Of a stretch of 64,000 bases of DNA, positions 55,803 to 63,870 are shown piece by piece. Position 1 is the stretch's first letter. Every line of letters starts with the position of its first letter. The notes beneath the pieces were generated by a model. That model was not told where the DNA came from. It saw only the letters and a program-made list of their open reading frames with translations, and ran no database searches. The stretch is from positions 1-64,000 of the forward strand of contig CAIPFE010000063.1 in NCBI GenBank assembly GCA_903864275.1, written 5' to 3'. The position numbers were made by a program, and so were the translations under genes. The DNA is from an uncultured Mucilaginibacter sp. GTDB taxonomy: Bacteria > Bacteroidota > Bacteroidia > Sphingobacteriales > Sphingobacteriaceae.

Positions 55803-56381
55803 CTATTTAAAAGAGCAATCAGGCAAATGATCATTTACCATCCCGGTGGCCTGCATGTGCGCATAACAAATAGTGGTGCCAAAAAATTTAAAGCCGCGTT
55901 TTTTCATATCCTTGCTGATGGCATCGGATATGGGGGTGCTTGCTGGCAAAGTGCCATCGTAGTTGTTTATGGGTTTTCCGTCGGGCATAAAACTGTATAG
56001 ATATTTATCAAACGAGCCAAACTCTTTTTGCACGTCGATAAACAGCCTGGCATTACTGATCGCCGCATGAATCTTTAACCGGTTGCGGATAATGCCTGCA
56101 TCATTTAACAAGCGCTCTACATCACTGTCATCAAAAGCCGCCACTTTTTCCACATCAAAATCAGCGAAAGCTTTGCGATAATTTTCGCGGCGGCGCAATA
56201 TGGTGATCCAGCTTAAACCGGCCTGAGCAGATTCAAGCACCAGGAATTCGAATAGTATTTTATCGTCGTGCGTTACTTTGCCCCATTCGTTATCATGGTA
56301 ATCTAAGTAAAGGGGGTCTTTGCCGGGCCAGGTGCAGCGTTTTATTTCCGGAGGTTGCATTGGTGAGTTTGCAGTTTGCAT
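55803..56381 (-). CDS. tag: DNA-3-methyladenine glycosylase I
   Basis: 192 residues, normal length for TAG. The N-terminal CTWPGKDPLYLDYHDNEWG block and C-terminal YAHMQATGMVNDHLPDC provide the Cys/His zinc ligands, and ESAQAGLSWITILRRR is the family's substrate pocket motif. The enzyme removes 3-methyladenine from DNA. A second ATG 7 codons in (MQPPEIKR) is also possible as start. It lies upstream of polA on the same strand; both serve base repair. Confidence 0.92.
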   Translation of the reverse strand: MQTANSPMQPPEIKRCTWPGKDPLYLDYHDNEWGKVTHDDKILFEFLVLESAQAGLSWITILRRRENYRKAFADFDVEKVAAFDDSDVERLLNDAGIIRNRLKIHAAISNARLFIDVQKEFGSFDKYLYSFMPDGKPINNYDGTLPASTPISDAISKDMKKRGFKFFGTTICYAHMQATGMVNDHLPDCSFK

Positions 56382-56412
56382 GATGTTAAGTTATGAGTGT
56401 GCAATTTATAAT

Positions 56413-56492
56413 AAATCCGATCCCGATAGTTATCGGCACGAACATCCGAAATTCGAAATAAAAAACCTCCGAATTCCGAAATAAAAAAATAA
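56413..56492. repeat. CCGAAAT-type repeat tract with a TCCCGATA palindrome
   Basis: It contains TCCCGATAGTTATCGGCA (imperfect palindrome) followed by ATCCGAAATTCGAAATAAAA and CTCCGAATTCCGAAATAAAA. It lies between tag and the first VOC gene, directly upstream of the latter. Confidence 0.6.
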
Positions 56493-56516
56493 TTTTACTT
56501 TCTTAATTTAAAACCT

Positions 56517-56894
56517 ATGGACAGTTTATCCCCCAATATTTTTGTTGAAAATATGAATGAAACCATTGATTTTTATAGGTCGATTGGGTTTCAGTTAGAA
56601 ATGACGGTGCCCGAAACCGGCAATGATTTTATATGGGCCATGGCGATGAACGGCGAGGTCACTTTTATGTTCCAGACCTTTGCAAGTTTGGGCGAAGAGC
56701 TGCCTGATATCAGCCGGAAAAGTGGCGGCTCGCTGTTGTTTTATATCAAATTAAAAAAGATCAGGGAGTTTTTTGAGCTGATAAAAGATAAAGTAACCGT
56801 ACTTAAACCGCTCGAAACTACTTTCTACGGCGCGACCGAGTTCTCCATCCTCGACAATAATAACTATGTATTAACCTTTGCCGAAGATGAATAA
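56517..56894 (+). CDS. VOC-superfamily protein 1 (glyoxalase/bleomycin-resistance fold)
   Basis: 125 residues with one beta-alpha-beta-beta-beta pair: NIFVENMNETIDFYRSIGF and the C-terminal FSILDNNNYVLTFAE. The typical metal-binding His at the start is missing, so this may be a binding protein rather than an enzyme. The stop overlaps the next gene's ATG by one base, so the two are co-translated and could form a heterodimer. Confidence 0.85.
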   Translation: MDSLSPNIFVENMNETIDFYRSIGFQLEMTVPETGNDFIWAMAMNGEVTFMFQTFASLGEELPDISRKSGGSLLFYIKLKKIREFFELIKDKVTVLKPLETTFYGATEFSILDNNNYVLTFAEDE

Positions 56895-57262
56895 TGATTG
56901 AATTTATCCGCGCCGACCATATTCATATTTGCGTACCCATTGAAAGATTAGAGGAGGCAAAGGAATTTTATACGAATGTAATCGGACTGCATGAAATTGA
57001 AAGGCCAAACCACCTTTTTTCAAATGCAGGTTACTGGTTCGATATAGGTAATATCCAATTCCATATTGGTGTTGAGCCCACGCTTCCACGGTCTATCAGG
57101 CACACGGCCTTTGAGGTTGCCGATATTGCGGCGGCGAGGGCATTGCTGCTAAAAAATAATGTGGAGATTTTGGAGGAGCCGGTTTTGCCCGGACGTACAA
57201 GATTTGCCTTTATCGACCCGTTTGGAAACAGGATGGAATTGCTGCAGATCACGGATATATAA
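56894..57262 (+). CDS. VOC-superfamily protein 2
   Basis: 122 residues. DHIHICVPIERLEEAKEFY carries a metal-type His near the start, and FIDPFGNRMELLQ the closing Glu, so unlike its upstream partner it keeps two expected metal ligands. The substrate is unknown. Coupled to VOC protein 1 by a one-base overlap. Confidence 0.85.
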   Translation: MIEFIRADHIHICVPIERLEEAKEFYTNVIGLHEIERPNHLFSNAGYWFDIGNIQFHIGVEPTLPRSIRHTAFEVADIAAARALLLKNNVEILEEPVLPGRTRFAFIDPFGNRMELLQITDI

Positions 57263-57269
57263 ATTACGG

Positions 57270-57298
57270 TTGCTTTTTAATTAAAAACTGTAATTTAG
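57270..57298 (+). promoter_or_regulatory. Candidate promoter of the small membrane protein gene
   Basis: TTG at 57270-57272, an 18-base spacer and TAATTTAG at 57291-57298, one base off TAnnTTTG. The ATG at 57348 would give a leader of about 40 bases. Confidence 0.35.
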
Positions 57299-57347
57299 GG
57301 ACGCAATATCTGGGTTATCTCCAGGATACCATTAAAACAAACCGTCT

Positions 57348-57710
57348 ATGAAATTCATTTCCCCCAAAATTCACGGATTTATTGACCTGCTGTTGGTTGT
57401 ATTTTTATTAGCATCGCCATGGTATTTTGGCTTTACAGGTGCGATAGCCATTTTTACATACGTTCTTGCCGGAGTACATTTGCTGCTTACCCTGGTGACG
57501 GATTATTCAGTTGGCCTTTTCAAAGTTCTTCCCGGTGCTGTTCATGGCGCAATTGAATTTATTGTTGGCGTAACCCTGGTCATATTGGCCTATACGGCTT
57601 TCAGTGATAATATCAACGGGAAATTATACTATGTTGTTTTCGGGACGGCGGTGCTGCTAACCTGGCTGCTAACTGATTACACCGGTATCCACACGGAAGC
57701 AAACAATTAA
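57348..57710 (+). CDS. Small four-helix membrane protein
   Basis: 120 residues with four hydrophobic helices. It shows a repeated pattern in which each half has a helix pair beginning with a His-containing loop (PKIHGFIDLL and PGAVHGAIEFI), reminiscent of SPW-repeat proteins. Function unknown. It converges with the alkyltransferase-like gene. Confidence 0.7.
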   Translation: MKFISPKIHGFIDLLLVVFLLASPWYFGFTGAIAIFTYVLAGVHLLLTLVTDYSVGLFKVLPGAVHGAIEFIVGVTLVILAYTAFSDNINGKLYYVVFGTAVLLTWLLTDYTGIHTEANN

Positions 57711-57721
57711 GACATTCTATG

Positions 57722-58051
57722 TTATAACGCCAGCTCGACCGAGGGATCCCAAAACAGGCTTTTAAAATCCTGCACCTGGTCATCAACAACTTCTACGCCC
57801 TCGCTTTTTAATAATTCCTCCATTAAATTGCCGCCGAAGTGAAATTTTGCGGTCAGTAAGCCCTGCCTGTTAACTACCCGGTGCGCCGGGACAGGCGGCA
57901 AAGCTTTTCCGCAGGCCTGCATGGCGTAACCCACCATCCGCGATGATCCCTTTGTGCCCAAAAAAGCTGCAATTGCGCCATACGACGTCACCCTTCCAAC
58001 GGGTATCAGCCGGGCAACTTCATAAACCCGTTCAAAAAAATTATCATCCAT
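57722..58051 (-). CDS. Alkyltransferase-like protein (MGMT family without catalytic Cys)
   Basis: 109 residues: the DNA-binding winged-helix domain of O6-alkylguanine-DNA alkyltransferases without the N-terminal domain. VTSYGAIAAFLG and GYAMQACG match, but the active-site PCHRV is replaced by PAHRVV, so Ala stands where the alkyl-accepting Cys should be. Such ATL proteins bind O6-alkylguanine and hand it to nucleotide-excision repair. It starts 3 bases after the trmB stop. The DNA-repair context (tag, polA nearby) agrees. Confidence 0.88.
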   Translation of the reverse strand: MDDNFFERVYEVARLIPVGRVTSYGAIAAFLGTKGSSRMVGYAMQACGKALPPVPAHRVVNRQGLLTAKFHFGGNLMEELLKSEGVEVVDDQVQDFKSLFWDPSVELAL

Positions 58052-58054
58052 GGT

Positions 58055-58705
58055 TCAGTCAAATGAAAACTTAAGGTAGTTAATGTTCTTATTTTCTTTC
58101 AGGTATTTTTTTTCGTAATAGGTTTTTATCGAAAGCGCCTCGTTGGCATATTCCGAATGGTACAGGTCTTCTGTTTTTATATGCAGGTTCATGCCCGTTT
58201 CGCCAATTTTATCAGCGGTATAGGCATGCAGGCTATCATTATCGGTTTTTAAATTGATAAAGCCGCCCGGTTTTAAGATCAGTTTATATTTGTCCAAAAA
58301 ACGAGGCGACGTCAGCCTTTTCTTTTCACGGCTGATCTGCGGCTGGGGATCAGGAAAGGTTATCCATATCTCGTCCACTTCGCCGGGCGCGAAATAATCA
58401 GCTATCGCTTCAATTTGTATGCGCAAAAAGCCGGCGTTGTTTACCCCGTCCTCCAGCGCGGTTTTGGCGCCGCGCCATATCCGGTTGCCCTTATAGTCAA
58501 TGCCGATAAAGTTTTTATCCGGAAATAGCCTGGCCAAATTAACAGTGTATTCACCTTTGCCGCAGGCCAACTCAAGCACAACAGGGTTGTTGTTTTTAAA
58601 AAAACCGGTATTCCATTTGCCTTTAAACGGTTTCCCGGCATCCAGTTGTATAACATTGCTGAAAGTGTTTACTTCGGCAAAACGTTTTAGTTTATCTTTC
58701 CCCAC
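58055..58705 (-). CDS. trmB: tRNA (guanine-N7-)-methyltransferase
   Basis: 216 residues. The SAM motif VLELACGKGEYTVNLA, FIGIDYKGNRIW and ITFPDPQP with the family's FPDPW/Q-type catalytic block identify TrmB, which makes m7G46 in tRNAs. The length is typical. It is followed at 3 bases by the alkyltransferase-like gene, likely one transcript. Confidence 0.92.
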   Translation of the reverse strand: MGKDKLKRFAEVNTFSNVIQLDAGKPFKGKWNTGFFKNNNPVVLELACGKGEYTVNLARLFPDKNFIGIDYKGNRIWRGAKTALEDGVNNAGFLRIQIEAIADYFAPGEVDEIWITFPDPQPQISREKKRLTSPRFLDKYKLILKPGGFINLKTDNDSLHAYTADKIGETGMNLHIKTEDLYHSEYANEALSIKTYYEKKYLKENKNINYLKFSFD

Positions 58706-58923
58706 CTAAAATAGTTAAAGCGCAAAAATAGGTTTTTTAGCCAATCTGCGAAGGGTAGCCCTCGCGGCGCAAATGATCGCCAGGGGAAGCCATTTAGTGG
58801 CAATTATTCTTGTTATTTGGTTTCTACAAACAGGTAGCCCGGCAACTGGCGGGGCATATTGCAATAGTGCCCAATTCTTATATCGAATTCACATCTGATT
58901 CTAAACGAATTTCCTCATAAAAA

Positions 58924-58953
58924 AACCGGCGCCCTCAAGTTGAGGGGCCGGTT
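58924..58953 (-). terminator. Intrinsic terminator of the isomerase gene
   Basis: AACCGGC-G-CCCTC and GAGGGGCCGGTT form a 12-bp stem with one bulge; on the reverse strand it is followed by a run of Ts. It lies 26 bases past the stop of the gene at 58979. Confidence 0.8.
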
Positions 58954-58978
58954 AGCGTTGATTGATGTGTGAGTATTT

Positions 58979-59854
58979 TTAAACTAAATTTCCTTTAATA
59001 TAGCCTATGCTTTTGGTTATGCTGTCGAAAGGGCTGCCGGGGCAAATATCCTGCTCAACAAAAAAGTATTTTAACCCGGCCTTGCCGGCATTTTTAAATA
59101 TTTTCTTGAAATCAATAACGCCGTTGCCTACTTCGGTAAACATTTGTTTAGGCGTATTATCCATATCCTTTAAGTGCCATAGCGGGAAGCGGCCCGGGTG
59201 CTCATTTATTAAAGCAATCGGATCCTGTTTGGCTTTGGTTACCCAATACATATCCATTTCCATTTTTACGAGGTCTTTATCGGTATTGGCAAGCAACGTT
59301 TCGTAAGGATATTTTCCGTCTTCCTGTATAAACTCAAAATCGTGGTTATGGTAACAGAGCTGAATGCCGGCTTTTTTGCAAACTTCGCCGGCCTTGTTCA
59401 AATCGCCGCCTATTTTTTTATAATGATCCAGCGTTCCGCGCTCGGCAGGGGAAAGCCAGGCGCAAATCATATATTTAACACCCAATGCGGAAGCATCATC
59501 AACGGCCTTGCTCCAGTCATTTAATATAGTGCCTTTCATTTCAGCGCCATCTTCGCCCAAACGGTAATGGCTGCTTGGCATTATAAGGCCATTATCCTTT
59601 AGCACTTTGGAGAATGCCGCCCCATCCATGCCATAAAACTTTTCCGACCCGGTGTAGGTAGCGCCTTCAACAGAGTTATATCCGATAGCTGCTACTTTGG
59701 CCAGCGTACCGGCAGGGTCTTTGCCCATTGCGTCGCGCACGGTGTATAATTGCAGCCCAATGTATTTTTTGTCGTAAGCAAATAAACGGGGGGCCACCAA
59801 CAACCCGGCAGAAAGCACAGCCGAAGTCTTGAGGAATGAACGTCTGGTAGTCAT
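58979..59854 (-). CDS. Exported sugar phosphate isomerase/epimerase-like TIM-barrel protein
   Basis: 291 residues from the ATG at 59854, where MTTRRSFLKTSAVLSAG forms a twin-arginine-like signal; the frame reaches to 59905 but that part is not family-like. The body is the AP-endonuclease-2-type TIM barrel (GLQLYTVRDAMGKDP, CYHNHDFEF, MEMDMYWV, WHLKDMD) with the metal-binding Glu, His and Asp positions. Substrates in this family are sugars or inositols; periplasmic location is expected. 73 bases separate it from the NIPSNAP gene, same strand. Confidence 0.88.
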   Translation of the reverse strand: MTTRRSFLKTSAVLSAGLLVAPRLFAYDKKYIGLQLYTVRDAMGKDPAGTLAKVAAIGYNSVEGATYTGSEKFYGMDGAAFSKVLKDNGLIMPSSHYRLGEDGAEMKGTILNDWSKAVDDASALGVKYMICAWLSPAERGTLDHYKKIGGDLNKAGEVCKKAGIQLCYHNHDFEFIQEDGKYPYETLLANTDKDLVKMEMDMYWVTKAKQDPIALINEHPGRFPLWHLKDMDNTPKQMFTEVGNGVIDFKKIFKNAGKAGLKYFFVEQDICPGSPFDSITKSIGYIKGNLV

Positions 59855-59927
59855 AGATTTTAAGATTGGTTGAGGTAAATATAGTGTATAATCGACACCA
59901 AACAAATAGTAACCTTAATTTTACAAT

Positions 59928-60722
59928 CTAAATCTGTGAACAAGCCGAAGGCGTTAAAATCGTAGAAGTAATACGCGAAACAAGTTTTGCGTCCGAGTAA
60001 TCAGGGATGGCGCTTATCTTTTTCCATTCGGGGTCGCTGCCAAAAGCCTTCCAATGATTGTCGTGGGCGTCCGTATCATCAAAGGTGATCATATAAATAA
60101 GGTTTGGGCGCAGTTCCCCGATAAGGGTTTCGCCAAAAAATACCGGTTTAAAGCCGAGGCGTTTAAAAATATCTATTTCGCCCGCATCATTAAACATTTC
60201 CAACTTCTTTTTCCCGGCGCTTTCGCTGGCGTGTTCGTACCGGCGTAATTCAAATATGCGTGGCTTTTGTTGGGGCGCCTGCAGTTTGGGCGAGTGGGCA
60301 AAAGCCTTTAGTAACGAGCTTTCTATGCGCTCGTAAGCAGGGGCGGTTGCAGGGGCATTTAAGTATGGTTGACCTGCTTCGAGGTAAACTTTATCATTGG
60401 TGAGTTTATCCTGTACGTTCAAAAAATCATCCCATGAATTATAAGGGATCAGAACATATAGTTTTGTCTGGCCGGTTGGTTTGAGCCCGGTAAAAACACC
60501 GATATTTTTGCTGCCCAGGCGGTTTAAAGCAGGGATCGCCGCGTCTTTAAAATAACTTTCAACCAGATTTTGCTGCTGTCCATTTTTCAAAGAATAAACC
60601 CGCAGCTCATAAAATTCCTGTCCGCTTTTTGCGAAAGTTTCAGATGCCATACTTATTTGCGGGATCAAAGCCCCTGCTGCGCTTGTCAATATTGATGCTT
60701 TTACAAATGAACGTCTTTTCAT
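59928..60722 (-). CDS. Exported NIPSNAP-family protein
   Basis: 264 residues. MKRRSFVKASILTSAAG is a twin-arginine-like signal, followed by two NIPSNAP ferredoxin-like domains: the first begins FYELRVYSLKNGQQQNLV and the second FELRRYEHASESAGKKKLEMF. NIPSNAP proteins are poorly understood and often lie beside sugar enzymes in this phylum, as here with the isomerase downstream. It may sense or bind a metabolite in the periplasm. Confidence 0.87.
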   Translation of the reverse strand: MKRRSFVKASILTSAAGALIPQISMASETFAKSGQEFYELRVYSLKNGQQQNLVESYFKDAAIPALNRLGSKNIGVFTGLKPTGQTKLYVLIPYNSWDDFLNVQDKLTNDKVYLEAGQPYLNAPATAPAYERIESSLLKAFAHSPKLQAPQQKPRIFELRRYEHASESAGKKKLEMFNDAGEIDIFKRLGFKPVFFGETLIGELRPNLIYMITFDDTDAHDNHWKAFGSDPEWKKISAIPDYSDAKLVSRITSTILTPSACSQI

Positions 60723-60730
60723 GCTTGGGT

Positions 60731-60833
60731 TGGTGGTTAGCGGTTAGTGATCAGTGATTAGAGGTCAGAGATCAGCAAAAAAAACAGAAGGTATAAAAAT
60801 CTCTAACCCCTGATCGCTCAAATCTACTCTTCA
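60731..60833. repeat. Heptad-phased inverted repeat (GRTYAGN type)
   Basis: Left: GGTTAGC GGTTAGT GATCAGT GATTAGA GGTCAGA GATCAGC, six units in exact 7-base register. Right: CTAACCC CTGATCG CTCAAAT CTACTCT, the complementary NCTRAYC type, also in 7-base steps. Each unit keeps G-R-T-Y-A-G and varies at the last base. It lies in a divergent gap, so it is not only a gene-end element. Confidence 0.88.
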
Positions 60834-60921
60834 ATCCTTCTTTTTACAAACAAACAACATTCTTTTATATAAACTTGCATTTCAAAACGTTGATTATCAT
60901 ACTTGTTTTGAAGCCTATAAC

Positions 60922-61731
60922 ATGAAAGAGCAATTTTACCTGCAGATTTTTGATAAGCACCAGCACGTGGAGGCTGTGCCTTCTAACAAAGAGATCACCG
61001 CCTGGGCATTGCAGGTGATCAGGCTGTTGTATCCTGAACAGTCGAAACAGGTTTATAATGACGTCCATCAATTGAAGCTCGAATTTGGCAGGCTTGAAAA
61101 CGAGCTGGCCCTTATAATGAATTCCACCAGGGCCTGCCAGGATTGTGATAACGAGTTGCTAGCCAAAACCTTTTTTGAACAGCTCCCTGACCTATATTTA
61201 TTATTAAATACCGACATACAGGCCATATTTAACGGTGACCCGGCGGCTTGCAGCGAGTTTGAGGTCATCCGCACTTATCCGGGTTTTTTCGCCATTTCGT
61301 TTTATCGCCTTGCGCATAGTTTGTATAAATTTGACGTTCCGCTTTTACCGCGCATCCTAACCGAATACGCCCACTCGAAAACGGGTATCGATATTCACCC
61401 TGCCGCCGAAATTGACGAATATTTTTACATAGACCATGGTACAGGCATTGTTATCGGCGAAAGTTGTAAAATAGGCAAAAATGTAAAACTGTACCAGGGG
61501 GTAACGCTGGGTGCATTAAGTGTGACAAAAAGCCTGGCTTTTTCAAAACGCCACCCTACGGTTGAGGATAATGTGGTTATTTATTCGGGCGCCACTATCT
61601 TAGGCGGCGAAACTATTATCGGGCACGATAGCGTTATCGGTGGCAATGTGTGGCTGACCAGGAGCGTTCCCCCGAATTCAACGGTCTATCATAAACCCGA
61701 TATCACGGTATTTAACAAAGCTAAAGTTTAA
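60922..61731 (+). CDS. cysE: Serine O-acetyltransferase
   Basis: 269 residues. The N-terminal helical domain is followed by the left-handed beta-helix of serine acetyltransferases (HPAAEIDEYFYIDHGTG, VIGESCKIGKNVKLYQGVTLG). His in DIHPAA and DHGTG are the catalytic positions. It makes O-acetylserine from serine and acetyl-CoA. The cysM gene follows 5 bases later, so the two form a cysteine-biosynthesis operon. Confidence 0.92.
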   Translation: MKEQFYLQIFDKHQHVEAVPSNKEITAWALQVIRLLYPEQSKQVYNDVHQLKLEFGRLENELALIMNSTRACQDCDNELLAKTFFEQLPDLYLLLNTDIQAIFNGDPAACSEFEVIRTYPGFFAISFYRLAHSLYKFDVPLLPRILTEYAHSKTGIDIHPAAEIDEYFYIDHGTGIVIGESCKIGKNVKLYQGVTLGALSVTKSLAFSKRHPTVEDNVVIYSGATILGGETIIGHDSVIGGNVWLTRSVPPNSTVYHKPDITVFNKAKV

Positions 61732-61736
61732 TTATT

Positions 61737-62609
61737 ATGGCAGGTATTATTGATCTGATAGGCAATACGCCTATGGCCGAGATAAAAAAGCTTAACCCAA
61801 ACCCCAATGTGCGCATATTTGCGAAACTTGAGGGCAATAATCCCGGCGGGAGCGTGAAGGACCGTGCAGCCCTGAATATGATAAGAAGCGCCCTTGAACG
61901 GGGAGATATTAAAGCCGGCACAAAACTGGTTGAAGCTACGAGTGGCAACACGGGCATTGCGCTGGCAATGATCGCTTGCTTATATGATTTGGAAATCGAG
62001 CTGGTGCTGCCTTCCAACTCCACACGCGAGCGTACGCTTACTATGGAGGCATTTGGGGCAAAAGTTACCTTGCTGGAAGGCATTGAGCTTTGTCGTGATT
62101 ATGCCGAAGAAAAGGGTGCCACCGGCGAATACTTTTTACTGAACCAGTTTGCCAACCCTGATAATTACCTTGCCCATTATAAAACAACCGGCCCTGAAAT
62201 ATGGCGCGACACGGAAGGGCAGATCACTCATTTTGTAAGTTCAATGGGCACCACGGGAACAATTATGGGTTGTTCGAGATTTTTTAAAGAGAAGAACCCA
62301 GATATTCAAATAATAGGGTGCCAGCCGACCGAAGGATCATCCATCCCCGGCATACGCCGGTGGCCGATTGAGTACCTGCCTAAAATATTTGAACCGGAAA
62401 GGGTTGACAGAATCATTGATGTGTCCGAAGCCGAAGCAACCGCCATGACACGTAAACTCGCAAAAGTTGAAGGTATTTTTGCCGGCATGAGCAGCGGCGG
62501 GGCCTTAGCCGGCGCCCTGAAACTGGCGCAGGAACTAACCGAAGGCACCATTGTATTCGTATGCTGCGACCGTGGCGACAGGTATTTGAGCAGCGAGCTG
62601 TTTGGGTAG
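61737..62609 (+). CDS. cysM: Cysteine synthase B (O-acetylserine sulfhydrylase)
   Basis: 290 residues. The PLP lysine is Lys41 in GSVKDRAA, the O-acetylserine loop is TSGNTGIALAM, and the phosphate-binding loop is SMGTTGTIMG. The shorter length and sequence favour CysM over CysK. It makes cysteine from O-acetylserine and sulfide or thiosulfate. Co-transcribed with cysE. Confidence 0.92.
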   Translation: MAGIIDLIGNTPMAEIKKLNPNPNVRIFAKLEGNNPGGSVKDRAALNMIRSALERGDIKAGTKLVEATSGNTGIALAMIACLYDLEIELVLPSNSTRERTLTMEAFGAKVTLLEGIELCRDYAEEKGATGEYFLLNQFANPDNYLAHYKTTGPEIWRDTEGQITHFVSSMGTTGTIMGCSRFFKEKNPDIQIIGCQPTEGSSIPGIRRWPIEYLPKIFEPERVDRIIDVSEAEATAMTRKLAKVEGIFAGMSSGGALAGALKLAQELTEGTIVFVCCDRGDRYLSSELFG

Positions 62610-62610
62610 T

Positions 62611-62753
62611 CTGAACCGGATTTTTCACTTGGTTATTTGTTTTTAGTCGGCGTTCAAGAAGGCTTTGCCGTCGGGTAGATTTTACGGATTAATCAGATAA
62701 GTATAGCCGTCGAGCATCCTAAAAATCAGTAAGATTTGCTAAATCCAGTTCAG
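62611..62753. repeat. Intergenic element with inverted CTGAACCGGATTT ends
   Basis: CTGAACCGGATTT at 62611-62623 and AAATCCAGTTCAG at 62741-62753 are reverse complements with one mismatch, enclosing 117 bases of AT-rich text that includes ACGGATTAATCAG and ATCCTAAAAATCAG. The left end starts one base after the cysM stop codon. The ends GTCTGAACC...GTTCAGACA resemble a repeat element I believe is common in this phylum, but I cannot cite it. Confidence 0.65.
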
Positions 62754-62864
62754 ACAATAGCCCGGCTTTGTTAATAACTCAGTTAATGTTAACAAATTAT
62801 CAAATACATAATGAGGTTACCAAAAGCTTAACATTCCCTTCATCATTAGGTCTAACTGCGATCC

Positions 62865-62872
62865 TACTTTTG
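62865..62872 (+). promoter_or_regulatory. Candidate -7 box for the first small secreted protein
   Basis: TACTTTTG fits TAnnTTTG and lies 24 bases before the ATG at 62897. The expected TTTG at -33 is not clear. Confidence 0.35.
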
Positions 62873-62896
62873 AGTATTAAAAACAAATAACTCAAA

Positions 62897-63253
62897 ATGA
62901 AAAAAAAGATCGTTACCACCGCGCTTTTGTTATTTTGCTTTTTTGCAGGCTTTGCCACCATTGAAAATTTAAACGGGAGATGGACCGGCGTGCTGAAAAC
63001 CGACCAGGGCGATGAATACCCGTTGGTTTATAATTTTAAGATTGACGGCGGCCAGTTAACTGGTACCGCAAAAACACCAAAAGGGGACATGCCCATTAAC
63101 GACGGGGAAATAACCGGCAACACTTTTTCCTTTAATGTTATTGTTAACAAGATGGAAATTGACCACACCGGTAAATTTTACGGCGATTCGGTCGGAGTTG
63201 ATATCAGCCTGGGGGATGCCAGGTCGCATGCTACGCTGAAAAGGGCGCAGTAA
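62897..63253 (+). CDS. Small secreted beta-rich protein, paralogue 1 of a tandem array
   Basis: 118 residues with a signal peptide (ending FATIENLNG region). The mature part has the core NGRWTGVLKTDQGDEYPLVYNF in pieces, then GGQLTGTAKTPKGDMPINDGE, a calycin-like pattern of antiparallel strands. Not an assigned family that I can name. The two following genes are close relatives. A secreted binding protein is likely. Confidence 0.75.
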   Translation: MKKKIVTTALLLFCFFAGFATIENLNGRWTGVLKTDQGDEYPLVYNFKIDGGQLTGTAKTPKGDMPINDGEITGNTFSFNVIVNKMEIDHTGKFYGDSVGVDISLGDARSHATLKRAQ

Positions 63254-63417
63254 ACCGGTTATTTCGCTTTATTAAATAGATTAAATACATTTCAGGACCC
63301 AAAAGAAATGTACCTTGAAACATACACGGCCAGAATTCTGTGAGTCCAAATATTTTCTGTGCGCTAATTGTAACATTCCCAGACTTTTTTGCATCTTAGA
63401 CGAAAAAATCCTTCATC

Positions 63418-63783
63418 ATGAAAAGAAAAATCCTGACAACCATCCTGGTGGTGTGCTGCATTGCAGCAGGCATGGCGGCTGTAATTGTCGACATGAGCGG
63501 CAAATGGGCGGCAACATTTAATGCGCCCGACGGTAACCAGTACCCGCTTACCTATTCATTTAATATCAGCGGCGATAAATTAACCGGCACCCTGGAGACC
63601 TCGGGAATGAGTATTCCTATCGATAGTGGCAAGGTAAGCGGCGACAATGTGAGTTTCAGCGTTACGGTAGAGAGCACTACCTATTCACATACCGGCAAAT
63701 ACTATTCGGCCGCCGATTCTATTGGCATGGATGTTAGCTTTGCAGGAAATAAAGGACATATTACGCTGACAAGGCCTAAATAA
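63418..63783 (+). CDS. Small secreted beta-rich protein, paralogue 2
   Basis: 121 residues, same layout as paralogue 1: signal peptide (MKRKILTTILVVCCIAAG), then GKWAATFNAPDGNQYPLTYSF, GDKLTGTLETSGMSIPIDSG and SHTGKYY in the same order. Roughly 40-50 percent identical to paralogue 1 by eye. The gap to paralogue 1 is 164 bases with no terminator visible. Confidence 0.75.
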   Translation: MKRKILTTILVVCCIAAGMAAVIVDMSGKWAATFNAPDGNQYPLTYSFNISGDKLTGTLETSGMSIPIDSGKVSGDNVSFSVTVESTTYSHTGKYYSAADSIGMDVSFAGNKGHITLTRPK

Positions 63784-63870
63784 ATTTCTTATTTCTTCAT
63801 TTTTTCAATAATATCATGGGTTGATCTGTAACAGAAAACAAGAAAACATATCTTAATAAAAACTTAAATC

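Noticed and set aside
58773..58901. 42-codon frame with a hydrophobic stretch before the isomerase terminator
   Set aside because: No supporting context, and the size makes chance likely.
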